A stretch of 64,000 nt of DNA from Ashinkailepas kermadecensis (lineage: Eukaryota; Arthropoda; Thecostraca; Neolepadidae): positions 124,001 through 188,000 of the forward strand of contig JAOTOM010004306.1 of assembly GCA_034440615.1 (NCBI GenBank). Direction: 5' to 3'. Shown here in pieces: positions 11,401 to 26,700 of this stretch; positions within the stretch are counted from its first letter, which is position 1; each line of letters starts with the position of its first letter. Both the position numbers and the translations under genes were made by a program. Below the pieces are notes generated by a model. The model was given only the letters and a program-made list of their open reading frames with translations. It was not told the DNA's origin and ran no database searches.

Positions 11401-14400
11401 GATCAGAGTCCATTTGGTTGCATGAACCTCCTTCCGAAGAAAACACGTGAATTTGGTATACCATCATCATGCATTTATTTGGATTGCAGTGCCGGGAATA
11501 TTACAAAGGACAAGGTGAAGCACAATTTACTCACCAATATGTCCGTCCACAACACTCACAGTATTCAATTTCAACAAGTGTAGCCACTGAAAGACTGAAC
11601 AGCAACCACAAAAACCGTCCAACGACTTCGTCCGACGGCAAAACGCGGCAGACAACTTGAAATATTTCAAGTTGTCTGCCACCGACGTCGACAAAGCTAC
11701 TAAATCATAATCGCTATGGCTAACGCATTGCGTGACTGTATTCATTTGTTGTGTGACGCCAGAGGCTGCGCACGTCGCCAACGTCGGGTTCTGCTCGATT
11801 TTCTCTGTTTCTTCTGGGTCCTGCTCAGTCCTGCCAACATCACGATTCTGCCTGGTTTCTGCGGCTTGTAAACAGGCTTTTAATGTATTAAGGTTTTAAT
11901 ATTGCTATATGGCCTCCCTAATCTGCCCCCTTACGCGATAATAACCAACGGGCCAATATTTGACTTCTTATACACAGGGTGGAAAAGCTTGCAAGGTTAA
12001 TGGATATGCTTATTTTTAGCGACTATATAAGATTTCGGGTTCGTGATTTATTTGTTATTCTACGTACGACAATCTGACCATGCCATGGGTATTGTTTTGT
12101 ATACTTTTGATGTGGCACTTTCCCCCTAAATGTTGGCTTTGCCCTCAATAATTTCAACTTAATATGGAACCCTATGAAGTGTGTCCCAATCGATTTGTGC
12201 GTGCCCACTGGCACCGTGTATTGTGCTCCCTATACATTTAAAGAAACCAACGCCCCTGAGCGTCTACCTACGAAATACCTACCATCTACCAATGGATGAT
12301 ACCCCAAATGTTTGAATCAGGTGGCATATGATAGTATCTCCTGAAATATGTACGTAGGTACCACGTAATGCCCACTGGAGAAGACACCATTCAGATCACA
12401 TGAAGCATGTGATATATATTTTTTTACCATGGAAGCCAGTCATGCAGTTGCAAAGAGTAAATGTTGCATTTTCATTTTCTCGTAAGTTGCTGAACTCGTT
12501 TCACCCCATGTGACCTGCTTTCGACCTGTGCTTATAAGCGACAGTGAGCTCAGTGATCCAGAGCGAAGTCTCCTCATGCAATGGGTGAGATTGGTAGTTC
12601 TGGCGACACGATTCGACCCAACCCGACACGACAAGTCACGCTTTTCATCGCTTGATAACTGAAGTGGGAAGAGCTAGCAACTTGATTCCTGCGCCATGCT
12701 AATTTCATAACATTGAAACGTTGTTCTGTGTTTCATTAATATCATACGATGACCTTTCCTCGATGATTAGAAAATACAGTCGAAAGTTACTTTGCCCTTG
12801 GTTACCACAGAAAATTACTATCTAGGCTTTTGCGGGAAGTGAAAGAAAGCAAAAACCGCTAGCACACTAGGATTTCCAGGCATCGACGCACATGTCATGA
12901 TCAAGATGATGGCTTTTTAACTCTGCCCTACATCGACGAAAACGTACTTTGTAAGGTAAAGGAAATAGTCAGGAAGTCTGGCCTAAAAGCGAAAATAGCC
13001 TGGAAAAACAGCAGCAAATTGCGCAATTCTTTGATTCATTCAGCTTTCACTAAGCCTAGGTGCCCTGGAGGACAGCGTTGCCACACCTGTAGGTCAGGTT
13101 TCAACGGAGACTGCACCCAAAAACGTAGTATACAAAATGTTTTGCAAGCTGTGTCGGACTACATGCATAGGGGAAAGAAAACGCCCAGTCTGACACAGAT
13201 TCAACGAACACATTCTGGACATGTTAAATAAAACAGCCACACCCCTTTTGGAGACCACTTCAGAAACGCCCACGCACAGGATCACCATACATATATTCCT
13301 TTGGACCTTCGGATACTGTTCAAAGTGAAAGACCATGTGGATCGGAAGATGGCTGAGTCGTTACTCATTAAGGAACATAAACCTGACCTAAATTCGAACA
13401 CAACCTCTTGGCCGATATTATGATATGATTAGTCGATAGGCATGTATCCGGAGTGTGTGTATAACGTGCATGCCATGTACGTTATGTTCCATGAACGAGA
13501 TGTGCGTATGCAGATTGGGATGAACAGTAGCTTCCGGATTTGTTTTTTCTCTGTCCTGGTGCAGCAATGCAGGGTGTACATGTCTACCAAGGAAAAGCAG
13601 ATAGATGCGATAGGCATGAAAGGAGCCCCCAAAAAAAAAAAAAAAAAATTGACAGCGAGTATTAATAAGTAAGTATGGCATGCACATGCATTAATAAGTA
13701 AGTATGGCATGACAGTAAGTATGGCAGTGAGAATTGGACCGTTAGATAGAATTGCTTTTTCTCGTTTGACGAAGGGTTGTACCCGAATGTACACCAAGAG
13801 CAAAGTAACTTTCGACTGTATTTTCTAATCATCGAGGAAAGGTCATCGTATGATATTGATGAAATGATATGTTCTTCGTCTAAATCGTGCTAAATAGTGC
13901 TATTGCTAAATGCTAGTGTGCTAAATAATTTATATAAGTTCTGTGTTTTCAAGAATGCATTAGTCAATCAACTAAATGGTGTCATGCATGCTTACATCGG
14001 GTCCGCCCTGGGCAATAGCAATCAGCTGCTGGGGTGTCGTTTAGCTACATATATGATGCATGTGGCGATTGTGATCTGTATCAGTTTTTTTTAATCTGTG
14101 CGCGCGCAAAGTTAGCCAATTACAGTGCCGAATTGTGCGAATATAAATAATAGCTTTCGTGAAACGGAGCTCCATGCAACACAGCTATATTATCACAGCA
14201 CAGCTATCCATATTCACATATCAAATCCCTCCAACGGGAGCTTGGCTGGCGTCGCAGCACGTGCGCCCTATATCATGTTCAACCGGTACATTTGCCTGAA
14301 GCAAACTTGCCGATTGATCCATGGATTTCGAAGGTGCTTTGGATAAAAATATTGGGCTATTGTCATACAAATTATGCACTGTAATTGGCTTAATTTGTGA

Positions 14401-17400
14401 GTGCACATATAAAATACTGATGTCGATCGCAATCGGCACACGCGTCATATATGTAGCTAAACGACACCCCAGCAGCTGACGCTATTGTCCAACCTGATCG
14501 GGTCATGTCTTCGGGTGTGGCTCTTTCATCCATTATCATCACTGAATAGCACAGTACTTGCAGCGATAATTATACGCTTCGTACGTGATATTTCACTGTC
14601 ATTTCCTCTGTGATAGACACGACGAAATAAACAACTTATTTGTAATTTATTTAACCTTTAAAGCACACACTACGCAATGCTGGCGATTACTTTACCTCGA
14701 TTTTTCTTACTTATAACAGGCAGGTATTGTATTGGGTTGTGAAGTGTCTCAAGATAAATGTAAGGTACATAGCGACATTCCCAAACTCTTCCAAATTTGT
14801 AAACATGGTACTTACCAGGTTACTATGGTCATATATCCAACAAAGCGTCTTTCTGATATAATATCCAAACACCAGTCGGTTTAAAATCACAGTGAGTCGA
14901 CACTGTCAAGCAGTGAGTCGACACTGTCAAGCAGTGAGTCGACACTGTCAAGCAGTGAGTCGACACTGTCAAGCAGTGAGTCGACACTGTCAAGCAGTGA
15001 GTCGACACTGTCAAGCAGTCAACAGGCACCCAGTGAGTCGACACTGTCAAGCAGTGAGTCGACACTGTCAAGCAGTGAGTCGACACTGTCAAGCAGTGAG
15101 TCGACACTGTCAAGCAGTGAGTCGACACTGTCAAGCAGTGAGTCGACACTGTCGCAGTAGTCGACATGTCAAGCAGTGAGTCGACACTGTCAAGCAGTAA
15201 CAGGACAGTGAGTCGACACTGTCAAGCAGTGAGTCGAAGTAGTCACCTAGTGAGTCGACACTGTCAAAGTAGTAACTGTCAAGCAGTCAACAGGCACCCA
15301 GTGCCGTCCAAAACTATCAATAGACATAGTATGCGGCACGTGCGGAGACCGCAATAACACTGGGTACTGGTGTGTTGTCGGTGACGAATGGACAACACCT
15401 CGGTAACAAGTTTAGGTCAGCTTAGGTGTGTTAAGAACTTTTCTCGTGCAGGTCTTTCAAGTATTTCAGGTCGGTCAACCCGCTCGTCGACACCTGTTTA
15501 CAATATGTCAAACTGAACATCTCGGTGGCAGGTCGCCGTCCGGAGGCTGATGGAATGGCATCACATTCTTGAAACCAACACTGTAAATTGTTTTGTGTGT
15601 GTGTGTGTGTGAAATACCCTGACAATTTGATGGCTAGTGTAATTAAATGCGTATGTAATGAACCATTCGTCTTCCTATCATCAGCAGGCTTCTTCCGACT
15701 GGGTTCCTTGCCTTCATCCACTTTGTCACCATTTAATGTCTTTAGCTCTTCTCCAAGCCTGCGTCCTGTCTTCTTTTGTTCGCTTACTACCTGCTACCTA
15801 CTACATTCGTGCTACCTGATATTGTGCCACCTCTCTAAGCCACGAAGACTACTTCTTCGCATAATTTTTGCGTCGATCAAACATGGTTTAGTATTGTTGT
15901 CTCGCTAATCACATTTCACCCTGCCAAGTACCCTGTGAATATCTGTGTCACCTACTCTATATTTAATTAACTATTTTCTTCAGAAGGAGCAAATAGTCGA
16001 TAGAGCTGTTGAGGAGCCACCTCAGAAGAAAGTCAAGCTGGACCTCTGTGTGTACTGCTTCGGTGTGTTGTCACCGACTGCTGTTGACGATCTGGCATCC
16101 ATGGTAAGCATGCTTCAGTGTCATATGACTGATTCACACATTGGTGATGTGGTATGTTGCTGACTTTGTTTTTCCGAACATACAACAATTGAAATCATTT
16201 ACTATGGTTCATTGGAATGTGTTTGCTGTCTCTACTGCCTCGGTTAAGGGTTCGTGATCCCGTTTGTGCCACATTGGGAATTGGGAATGGCTGTTACCAT
16301 TAACACCCTTAGCGGTGATGCTATATACTCGGACGGCGTTGTGGACCCGGACGTGATGTGTGTGTGACAGTTCCGGCCTGGAACATGACAGGTGTGACGT
16401 TGACCTGGACATGACAGGTGTGACGTTGTTTACCCGGGTATGACAGGCGTGACGTTGTTGACCCGGGCATGACAGGCGTGACGTTGTTGACCCGGACGTG
16501 ACAGGCGTGACGTTGTTGACCCGGGCATGACAGGCGTGACGTTGTTGACCCGGACGTGACAGGCGTGACGTTGTTGACCCGGACGTGACAGGCGTGTGCC
16601 AGTGTCCGCCCGGACGTGACGGTCGTGTGACGGTCGTGTGACGGTCGTGTGACGGGCGCGGGGGTGACCGGCAGGCGGTGGCCACTCTGGTGGCAACACC
16701 ATACGACGACCCGGTATTCACTACCACCCTCTCAATGCCCGTCTGTATGCTGATACGCGACAAAAGCATCTACCTGCATCTGAAGAGTACTGTGGCGGGA
16801 TACGCGGACAAGGTGGGACAGCGGCCGCCCCGACGGCGGCTGGTAGTGGCCACGGCTGGGCTTACGTGGGTAGGATTTTTTATACTCAAATATGGAGAAG
16901 TTATATTTCGTCAAACCTGTGACATCAGAATCTTAGTTTTCACTTTCCAGTGAATTTTGAGCAGCTCATCACAGAACAGGTTATTTTCAAACAGCACCGT
17001 TCAACTTCGAAATAGGGAAATGAGAGGATTTCCGGAGAGGATAATGTGCTGGATGCTAACATCCTGGAACAGACTATTTTCCCAACCATAGTGGTGGGAC
17101 AGCAACCCACCCTCGCTCAGTTCGGTCGGCCAGCCCGATCACAGATGTTAGCTGTTCGGTTCATGATTGGCCTACAGCCCGTCTCGTTAATTGCATTGCT
17201 CCGTGCTACACTTACGGGCGCCAGGTGCCGGGTTCTATGCCTGGCGTGAAGACGCCGTGTTTCAGGGGTGCGTGGGATTGTCGATTGCGGACAATGTAGT
17301 TGTTGCAGAGGAAGTCCAATGGTATGTTGGGCACTGCACAGACTGGGAAGTCAATGGTATGTTGGGCACCGCACAGACTGGGAAGTCCAATGGTATGTTG

Positions 17401-20400
17401 GGCACCGCACATACTGGGAAGTCCAATGGTATGTTGGGCACCGCACAGACTGGGAAGTCAATGGTATGTTGGGCACCGCACAAACTGGGAAGTCCAATGG
17501 TATGTTGGGCACCGCACAGACTAGGGCTAAACGGCTGTGCAATGTTTGTAGTTCTATATTCTGTAGCCATAACAATTTCGCTGTTGGAAGAGCTTCTGCG
17601 TGGTGCCAACCCTGGATTAATGGCGCCCACGTCAGCCCAGCTACGTTTCTGCTTGGTGCCAACTCTGGCTTAATGGCGCCCACGTCAGCCTAGCCATGCT
17701 TCAATGTGTGCAACACACGCTTTTCGTCAAAAGTTTGCCAGTCCCATGTTAAATGAATACTGTCGGCTGACTTGCAGCGCGTGCCAGGCGTTGGCCACCG
17801 GCACTGTTGCCCAGCGGCACTGTTGCCCAGGGACCGTCATGAGACTGGTCCGGTCTGTCGCCAGCGCGTGCCAGGCGTTGCCCACCGGTACTGGTGCACA
17901 GGGACCGTCATGAGACTGGTCCGGTCTGTCGCCAGCGCGTGCCAAGCATTGGCTACCGGAACTGGTGGGACGGGGCAGGCCACGAGACTGGTCCACTCTG
18001 TTGCCAGCTGAGCTCAAGCCACCGTCTTGTCACCGTTCGTTCTGTCCCCGTGACCAAACATAATGTCTTGCAAAATTTGTCGAGTAGTGATATATGCGAA
18101 AGATGGTGATGATTAGATATGTAGCGGAAGATGGTGATGATTAGATATGTAGCGGAAGAATGCGGTTAGTTCGGCAGGCTCTTCGGCCAATCATGGCCGA
18201 ACAGCCCGCCTAAATAGTTGCATACCTGGTTTTGCTAGATAGTTACATAACTATTGTGCTACATAGTTACATACCTGGTTGGGTCGACACATGACGGAAC
18301 GAGAGAACACTGATATATACTGATCTCTGGTTAAAGTAGAACAGCAGCCTACCCCGGCCTCAGGCAGTGGTGGTACAGCAAGCTACTCTAGCCCTGGTGG
18401 TGGTGGTGAAATGTCGGCGTACCCTGGCTTGGGGTGGTAGTGGGACAGCAACCTACCCTGGTTTCGGATGTTGATGGGACACCTACCCTGGCCTCGATAT
18501 TCCGTTACTCGCAGCCGTAAAACTTCCTCGTGTTCGGCTCTCATGCATCCACTTACAGCATGATCCGTCACACCTAATAACAACCCCCCAACCAACCAGG
18601 TGCGGTTTGCCTATCTGCTACCGCTGAAGGACATCTGGAAACAGTTGATCAACGACAGGGTGGCCTCGGGTACCGGCAAGACGGCGGCAAACGGCTACTT
18701 CGCCGAACTGATGGTCAACGTGGAGATGGCCTACCGCGGTGACCGACGCGAGGTGGAAGTCATGTGAGTGGTCCGTGATGTTCTCCGGTTGCAGTGGTGG
18801 GGGTGCAGTCGTATGCAGTCAGGTGGGCGGCGCGAGTATCGCGCGGGCGTGGTGAATGAAGGTTTGATTATCATGTTAATCCGAAGGAGGTACATGTCGA
18901 AAAGTTTTCATCTGCGGTTCGCACGCTGCACATCACGACTTGGGGTGAAAGATGAAATTTGGTGGTAAATAATCCTTCCTCAAAATTAGATATAACGATA
19001 TGCCTCATATTATTTCTTGACAGCTATACTCTACACCTGATCCAATATTTCTTACAAAAAGCTATAGCCTATCGTTGGTTCTATCCTGTCTGTAAAAGAG
19101 CCCCATCATTTCGGCAAACATCCAGGTTGGATGCGCTCTGCTGTGCAAAGGCAAAAGCACGTATGTGACATTTTGTGCGAGATACGTTTTTATGTCTTGC
19201 GATGGCTATTTCAAAGGCGCATCTGATGCCCCGACCTATTTTTAGATAGTTGCATTAGTTAACAGTTATTTAGCAGAAACATGTTTAAAAACATGTATGC
19301 TTTGGTTAAACTGGCGATGCAAGGAATACTACTTATGTTGCAATCACATGGTCACGTGTGTAACGGGGTAACCTTTTTTTGCATTCTTCATTCAGAACTT
19401 CGATTATCAGCCATCACTCAGTGCGTTTTTCTTCATGCTGAGTCCAAATACACCATTTCCCCCCCCCCCCCAAAAAAAAATCGAATTTGCTTTGCCCGAC
19501 CACCCATTTTAAATTCGTCGATGTTCCCAAATTTTTCACTTTTCGCAATATCACTTGCATGGTATCACTTACCTGGCCTGCTTCAAAGAAACATCTTAAC
19601 TTGGCACACCAGGGGCATCATGTAATAGCTCCTGGGCACTTGATAAATCATGGAGCAGCCTACCCAGAATGCATAGGCAAACAAATTAATGAGGTGAATG
19701 ACATTCACCGGTGCAATACTTAATGCACCACATACCTGTCAAGGCTGGCTGGTGATACATTGTTGGGACATGTGAATATCATTGACAGAGACACTTATTA
19801 TTAATTTGGCTCATTCAATAATATTAACTTGTATCCGCCCACCTTGGTACCTATGCTTTGGCCTGGTACCATGCAAAATACGCTGAACTGGTTTACTGAC
19901 TCGGTCCCAGCTGTTTCCCTAGATGCCATGCACATTTTCCTGTCAGGTGCCTGATAAAACATGCCACCAACTGGTTTAGACATCTGAATTAAACTTGTCC
20001 AGCTAACAAGGTACCTACTCAGATGTATCTCCCAAATGAAAATTATGTAAATACAACTATTCCTATTTTGATCTGCACTCATTTTTTAGCACTGTGATGA
20101 ATGGACGGGTCGGCAGTACGAGATGCATGATTATATATGCAACCATAATTCAATTCCCACGGGTCCTGCCTAGGTACGTACCTTTCTGCCTATGTGGGTA
20201 CCTACCTACTTAGGTTTTCATTACATTGCAACGCACACTAAAAAAAGTACCTCAACCTGCTCATGTTGATAGTTGATAGTAGGTACCTAGGTACATAGCC
20301 TGCCGGCATACCTACTTATTCACATTCTGCGGTGATCAAACGAACTGAAATAACTAATGCATATTTGCCTAGATTAGGTAAATAGCTGAATAAACATATC

Positions 20401-21440
20401 TGGATCGGGATGTTCACACGCACTGACTTATACCAATACCCAGCACCTATCGCCCCAAAAAATCCGCACGTACGTACTATGTTCTGTGTAATAAACCTGC
20501 CATAAAACATTTATGAATGAAATAGAGAAAGAACTGTTGGCAGTCATTGTACTTGGTAACGAACGACACCGATTATGCATATAGAAGATATATACTCAAT
20601 TTTCGTTCGAAGTAAATTGAATAACTTCGCTTATGTAACATGCAATTGTTTTTGAACGTACAGACAGTTGTGCATAAAATAGATGTATCCATGTTGCGTT
20701 TCCGAATAGTTTTTTGTTGCGTGAGGTATGCATGGTTTCCTCATAACAAGTTGTTTTTCTCCCTTTGCTTGTTTTTCGAGACACCTATTACATTACTTGC
20801 CGCCGGTACATCATTGGCTTTATGGATGGTAAGTTGAATGGTTTTGTGAAGTAAATTGCTGGTATCATTTCAACATTAATTATCAATTGATATTCTCCAT
20901 ATTCTCCATTAATTGCTAGGCACCTCCGGTCGAGACATGTAGTCGTCCGAGTCAAGTGAGAGGGAAGGCAAGCATATTGTAATACACTTGTTGAACTACC
21001 TTGTTACGTAGGCCCTATAACTATGGTCTAATACCTACCTATCTACCTTGGAAAATAAAATGTTTAACCCATTCTTGAATATGATCTCAGATGATCTTGC
21101 CTTTACGTATTCTCATTTTGAACGCGTTCGAGATATTTGTAATTTCTATGATGTTCAAGATATCAGTAGACAAGTTGAAATGGGTCCTGACTTAAGAAAA
21201 AACATAGATATTCAACATAGAATGCAAGGTCCATAGTAATTGATGAGTTCAATGTCTTCATAAACCAACTGAATCACAAATGGAGCCTTATATGTATTTA
21301 TGAAACCTGGCTATCAAAAGAAAATGAACATAAGTTTAACTTAGATGATGAAAGTTATGAACTATTCTGCCAAAGCAGGGAACACAAAATTGGGGGAGGG
21401 TCTGCAGTCTATTCTTTGAAATCGCTAAAAGCAAAACAGT

Positions 21441-21471
<31 letters not shown>

Positions 21472-23701
21472 GTGCGTGTGCGTGTGCGTGTGCGTGTGCG
21501 TGTGCGTGTGCGTGTGCGCGTGGAGAGATGGAGATAGAGATAGAGAGAAAAGAGGGAGAGACGAGAGAGGGAGAGACGAGAGACGGAAAGACGAGAGACG
21601 GAGAGACGAGAGACGGAGACGGAGACCGAGACCGAGATAGTAGTGAAGCTGCCAATGGAGTCGGTGGGGAAGGTTGGTAGCGCCCAGCGGCAAGATAGCC
21701 AAGCCATCAAGTTGCCAGCGAGGAAGCGTAACTCCGGACAAGATAGCCAAGCCATCAAGTTGCCAGCGAGGAAGCGTAACTCCGGACAAACGACGATAGC
21801 GGGACATACTCGCAAATGTCACGCAGTTGAACAGGTCACGTTATCTTGAATCTGCAGTAATGATGTGCAAATTCCGTAATCTTCGTAATTTGAAGTCTAC
21901 GGATAATCCATATGTGACAATGTGTAATCTTGGCGGCGCGTATGCTCGATACGTCGATATGCGAGGAGGATGGTGGGAGTGGGAGACAGGGAAGGAGGAA
22001 GGGAGAGAGTGAAAGTGGATGAGAGAGTTGGAGGGGCCAGAAGGGAAGGTGAAATGGGAATAACAGATATTAATGGTTGGATTGCAATAAGCTTTTAATT
22101 AAGCGTCAGGGTTTGGATTATTTCACTCACAACATCGAGTAACAGGAAATACGTGGATAATGATAGCCATTACTTTCTGGTAGATTCTCTCTACGGTTCG
22201 TCATCCTCCATGCCGAAATATATATCTGCATCAGTATCTGACTCCCGTGGCTCCATACACTCGGTTGATAATTGTCGAATGCTCTGTTCACTGCGGCGCG
22301 ATTGTGCTGCCACCTGTGAGCCAGCTTATGAGCTACCGATCGAATAGCTGCATACAGCCGAGTGTTATGGCAAAACGACGGGGTTGATGAACACCAAAAG
22401 CGGTACATATCCGCAATACCAGTGTACTAGCATTTTGGATAGGTGTTTAGGAATGAACGCCGCCCACCATGCAAGTGATAGTGTGGAGAGAGAAACATTT
22501 TGTGGACATTGATGATTTTACGGCGGGTGGGCACGCAAAGAAAATGCGATTTTTGGCAAAAATGGGATATTTGAACTCAGCTTGAAAAAAACACATTGAA
22601 AGATTCCCGGAAATTAAAGATACGACACAAATGCAAAAATAGGTCACCCTAATGTGAAAGAATGTCAAGAAATACAACACCAATGCCACATAGTTGCGTA
22701 CATGTGCTGTTTTGCTGAACCGTAGCAACATTAAGTCAAATGGCAAAGTCACGTGTCTATTCACACGTCCAGCAAGCCAATGGACTGAAAAGGTACCCCC
22801 GACATGTGAAGTGTGCACGACCTTCTTAACTACTCCCGGCTGCAATAGAAAATCAGACTGCAGAACTGAAGTCAGTGAAAGGCGGGTGTATCAGAGCACC
22901 GAAGGGCAAGCCGAATGTGACATCCGACTGTATCGATGAAGGTGATTTGGTGGAACATGCGCTATCATGAATTCCTGTGAAGCTTCCGGCACCGTCACTA
23001 TCACTATCATCACTACCACTATCATCACTATCACTATCATCGCTATCACTATCGTTATCAATATTCGATATTAATCTGGCGATACAAATATCAATCGGGT
23101 CTCTTGGGATTTGCATGGCAGCGCTGTCTGCAGGAGTAAAATTCACATCATTAGTGCCAATTGGTTAGTGTATGCTTGTCGAGGTAGGTGCTGGTCTTCG
23201 GTCTCTGGCACTGATATCTCCTGCTGTTGGTTTTTACAGTGATTAATTATTCGTGAAATTGGTTGGAATATACCACTTCTTGAACACTGAATCGATATCC
23301 TTCCCAAAGAAGTATCGACACCGTCCCTCTCGATACGTGTTTCCAAAATCTGCATGCCTTGTTTCTAACAGTATGCCGTGCATAAGCATCATGTGTGGCT
23401 TTTGTATCGTGGTTGATGTAGGTATCCTTAAATTAGGTATCTCTGAAAACCAACGAAAAGGGCACAATCGCCGTCTGTTGAACACTGCGTTTGAAGGATT
23501 TAAAAGTATTATCAATGGCATTATTTCCATGACTAATTTCGACATTCTTTGGTACTCGTTTCGATATCTCACGCCGAATGAAGCACCGTATTTTGCATTG
23601 GTTTTACGACTGCAGCAGTGTTGTCAGGGCCATGCTACATTATGCATCAAATCCAGGTAAATATATACTTTTTGTGGGTAAAGATACAAGCAGGATGTTT
23701 G

Positions 23702-23783
<82 letters not shown>

Positions 23784-26700
23784 GCAATCTATAGGAAGCG
23801 ATTTTGTACCCATTAGTTTACAAGTGTGCTACAACCGATCAGACTTACTTTGTAAGTTCAATCCGGAAAACAAAGCTACTTTTGGTGCTGTGGTAACGTT
23901 TTTACCTAGGGAATCGAAACTTGTGCGCTTTGATGTTGAACGTCTAGATCGGACGTCGCACCGACGTACGAGCGTGTACCCGTGACCGATGCTGTCTACA
24001 ACAGCCGGAAATGTCTTTGTTCAGTCACATCATGTTACATCATGACATCACATTACAATATTTTCATGAGTTCAGAATAGTGAGGGAGTTTTCATCCGAA
24101 TGCAGAATATCTTCAGCAATTCTACTCTATTTCTCACGAAACAGGCACTGCCGCCTGGAGTGGTAACTGTATCTAGTTCACGCAGAAGGCCAGTGAGCAA
24201 CGCAGAAAGCCAAAGTGATGCAATCTTAAATTTTTAAGAGCATATGAGATGCGATGGTAATTAATATGACGATTATGATGCGTTTGCTAATGGTGACGAT
24301 GACGGACGATGGCATTTAGCGTACGTAATTGTATCAGGCGGTCATGACCAGGTTTGGATGGGCGCTGTATGACCATCGCAGTCGATGCGCCCCTAAGCCC
24401 AAATAACCAACCATGACCAGGTTTGGAAGAAGAAAAAAACATTTTACTCCTGGATTTTGACATCCAGAATAGTATGGTCCCCACAAAATCATCCTCGGGC
24501 GCGAATGATCAAAACTGGTCGAAGCGCCCTAAAGCCCAAATAACTAACTAACTAACAAAATCATCCTCTCATTTTTTGGTAATTATCTGTAGGTTTAATA
24601 GTACTGTTTGTAATTAACTGCTCTATGATCAAGCGCTTGATATTCACTGGAAATGCGCACTGAGACTGAGATGTTCCAGGTTTGAAGAACAGTATCCTTT
24701 CCATATTCGGTTACTGAAGACAAATTATCCTCTCCACAACTAAGGATTCAAAAGTGCAAATCCAGCCCTGGTCATGCCACGGCATTTTGCTGGTGTACCT
24801 CGCTTCCTTCGATTTGCTGAGATCCCAATTTATACTGAAAAGCTACTATTCGTAATGACCCACCATGCACTAAACTTGTGGAGCTCAGGTCTCGCATCAC
24901 TCAGCCACTGGTCGCACCATTTCACTTCGCACTGGTTCTTAATCCGTCCGTACTTCGTCTGCCTGCGACACTGGTGCCCGTGTATAAGCCCTCCAGCCGC
25001 TGTTCCTCACATTTGCGTCGCATGCTGGTACAGTGATACATTATCCCTGACATAGGGTGGAGTATACCACCTTCTGAACACGTAATCGATATTATTTCCA
25101 AAGGAGTGTCAACATCATTATTTCTCGTGTGTTTATTAAATTTGCACGTCTAATTTATAACAGTATTTCATATAGATACAAGTATTATGCTTGTGCTCAC
25201 CATTACGGATTGTGAAGCACGACCGTCTTGCACAATTCCAAGTAAAGCAATTACTTATGATGTGGTCGGTTGTTCAATACCAGTTTATCGTATTTCTATT
25301 TTGATTGTTGTCGGTAACATAGACCTATCCATAAATTAGGTATGTATGAAAAACGAAAAAGATATCCTTGCAGGTACGCCATGGCTACAAATTGAGCGTC
25401 AAAGACATAAAGGGTATTTTTGAATGACAATTTCAGTACGAATTTCTACATCCAACTGCACTCGATTCGACATCTCACACATAACGAAAAAAGCAAACAT
25501 TATTTGATCACGGTGCCGTATGTCCGATGACCTCTTGACTGGTGACCACGCGCATGTATGTCGCCAGCCAGAAGCTGCGACCGTCGATCCGGTCCGAGGT
25601 GACCCGTACGCTGGCCGACAACACTCTGGAGTCGACAGCCGAGCCCAAACTGCTGCGCTGTCTGAGAGTGCCGCCGGTGGCGCCGGTGGCGCCCCCTACG
25701 TACCAGCTCTCCTGCTGCCGCAACGCCATCTTCCTGGCAGGTGCGGGCCTGATGCTTCGATCATTCACGGACGTACGGGATGGCGGATCGACCTGGCGTG
25801 GATCTGGTTGGGGCGATCATGCGGGGATGTTTGACGTTTCGTGGGAGTGGATCAGCTGGAATCGTGATGAAATTACGGCTATGACTGTCGTCATGTCATG
25901 GCACTGTGATTGCCATACTGCACTGTGAACTGTTAATGATGGAGGCCTGCGGCCTCGAAGCGCCACTGTAGACAATGCTGGTGACGGTTATTGGCGGTTA
26001 AAGGACGAGTAGACTAGAGGTAGGGTGCCCGTCTCTCAACCGGAAGGTCGTGTGTTCGAGTCCTACTTGTCGCTACTCTTCGCCCGCGACCAATCGGCGT
26101 GAGCGAATGCCAACGCTATATCACAAGGCAGTCCACGCTTCGCAAAGTCGTCACCATTGGCGGTTAGGCTAAGCATGGGCTACTTGAGAACCGAATGATG
26201 AAGTTGAGCTGCCAATCCAGATGATTTGCTGTGGCAGGCCATGGACTGCTTCCCGAGTCCGGCGTCGGCTGGGAGCGTGGCTCGGCTCCATACACTGACG
26301 CGCCATGCCCCCCCCACCGTACCTGTGTATCCAACCAATGGACGGATCGAGTGGACCGGTGCAACAACCTGTGGCCGGCCTCCACCTTGTGCCTTTGAGG
26401 TGTAGGACTCGTCTGGAAGTCGAGGATGATGTCACAGTTTAGGTGACGTGGCCAATTTTCGTAACTCTACGATGCGACAATTTCTACCCACTTGGAATTC
26501 AAACCCAATGGCAGAGTGGGCTTATTGAGACGACAGTCGACAGCCTGGGCCTTGGGAATTCCATGAGTGCAAATGTTGCTGTTTACGATGATTGATGATG
26601 TCACAGGTCAGACGAGGTAAAACATTCGTAAATTGCAAGGCCATAAACTAGCGCCTTGCTCATCTGCGCAGCAGAGCTGCGGATTGGGTGACTCTTGAAT

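Noticed and set aside
14829..15179. STHCLTV and SRHCQAV repeat proteins
   Set aside because: 21-bp minisatellite translated in both directions.
14888..15300. CRISPR-like array
   Set aside because: The window is eukaryotic, units are contiguous with no unique spacers.
15431..15721. Minus-strand frame of 96 codons with an RRPATEMFSLTYCK segment
   Set aside because: No recognisable domain, contains a GT-repeat stretch, and lies in a PUS10 intron; insufficient support.
17212..17240. Possible tRNA B box in GGGTTCTATGCC
   Set aside because: No A box or cloverleaf could be built around it.
23290..25380. ATATCCTT and GTATCCTT words that match minor-spliceosome donors
   Set aside because: They lie in a duplicated dispersed repeat without coding sequence in front of them.
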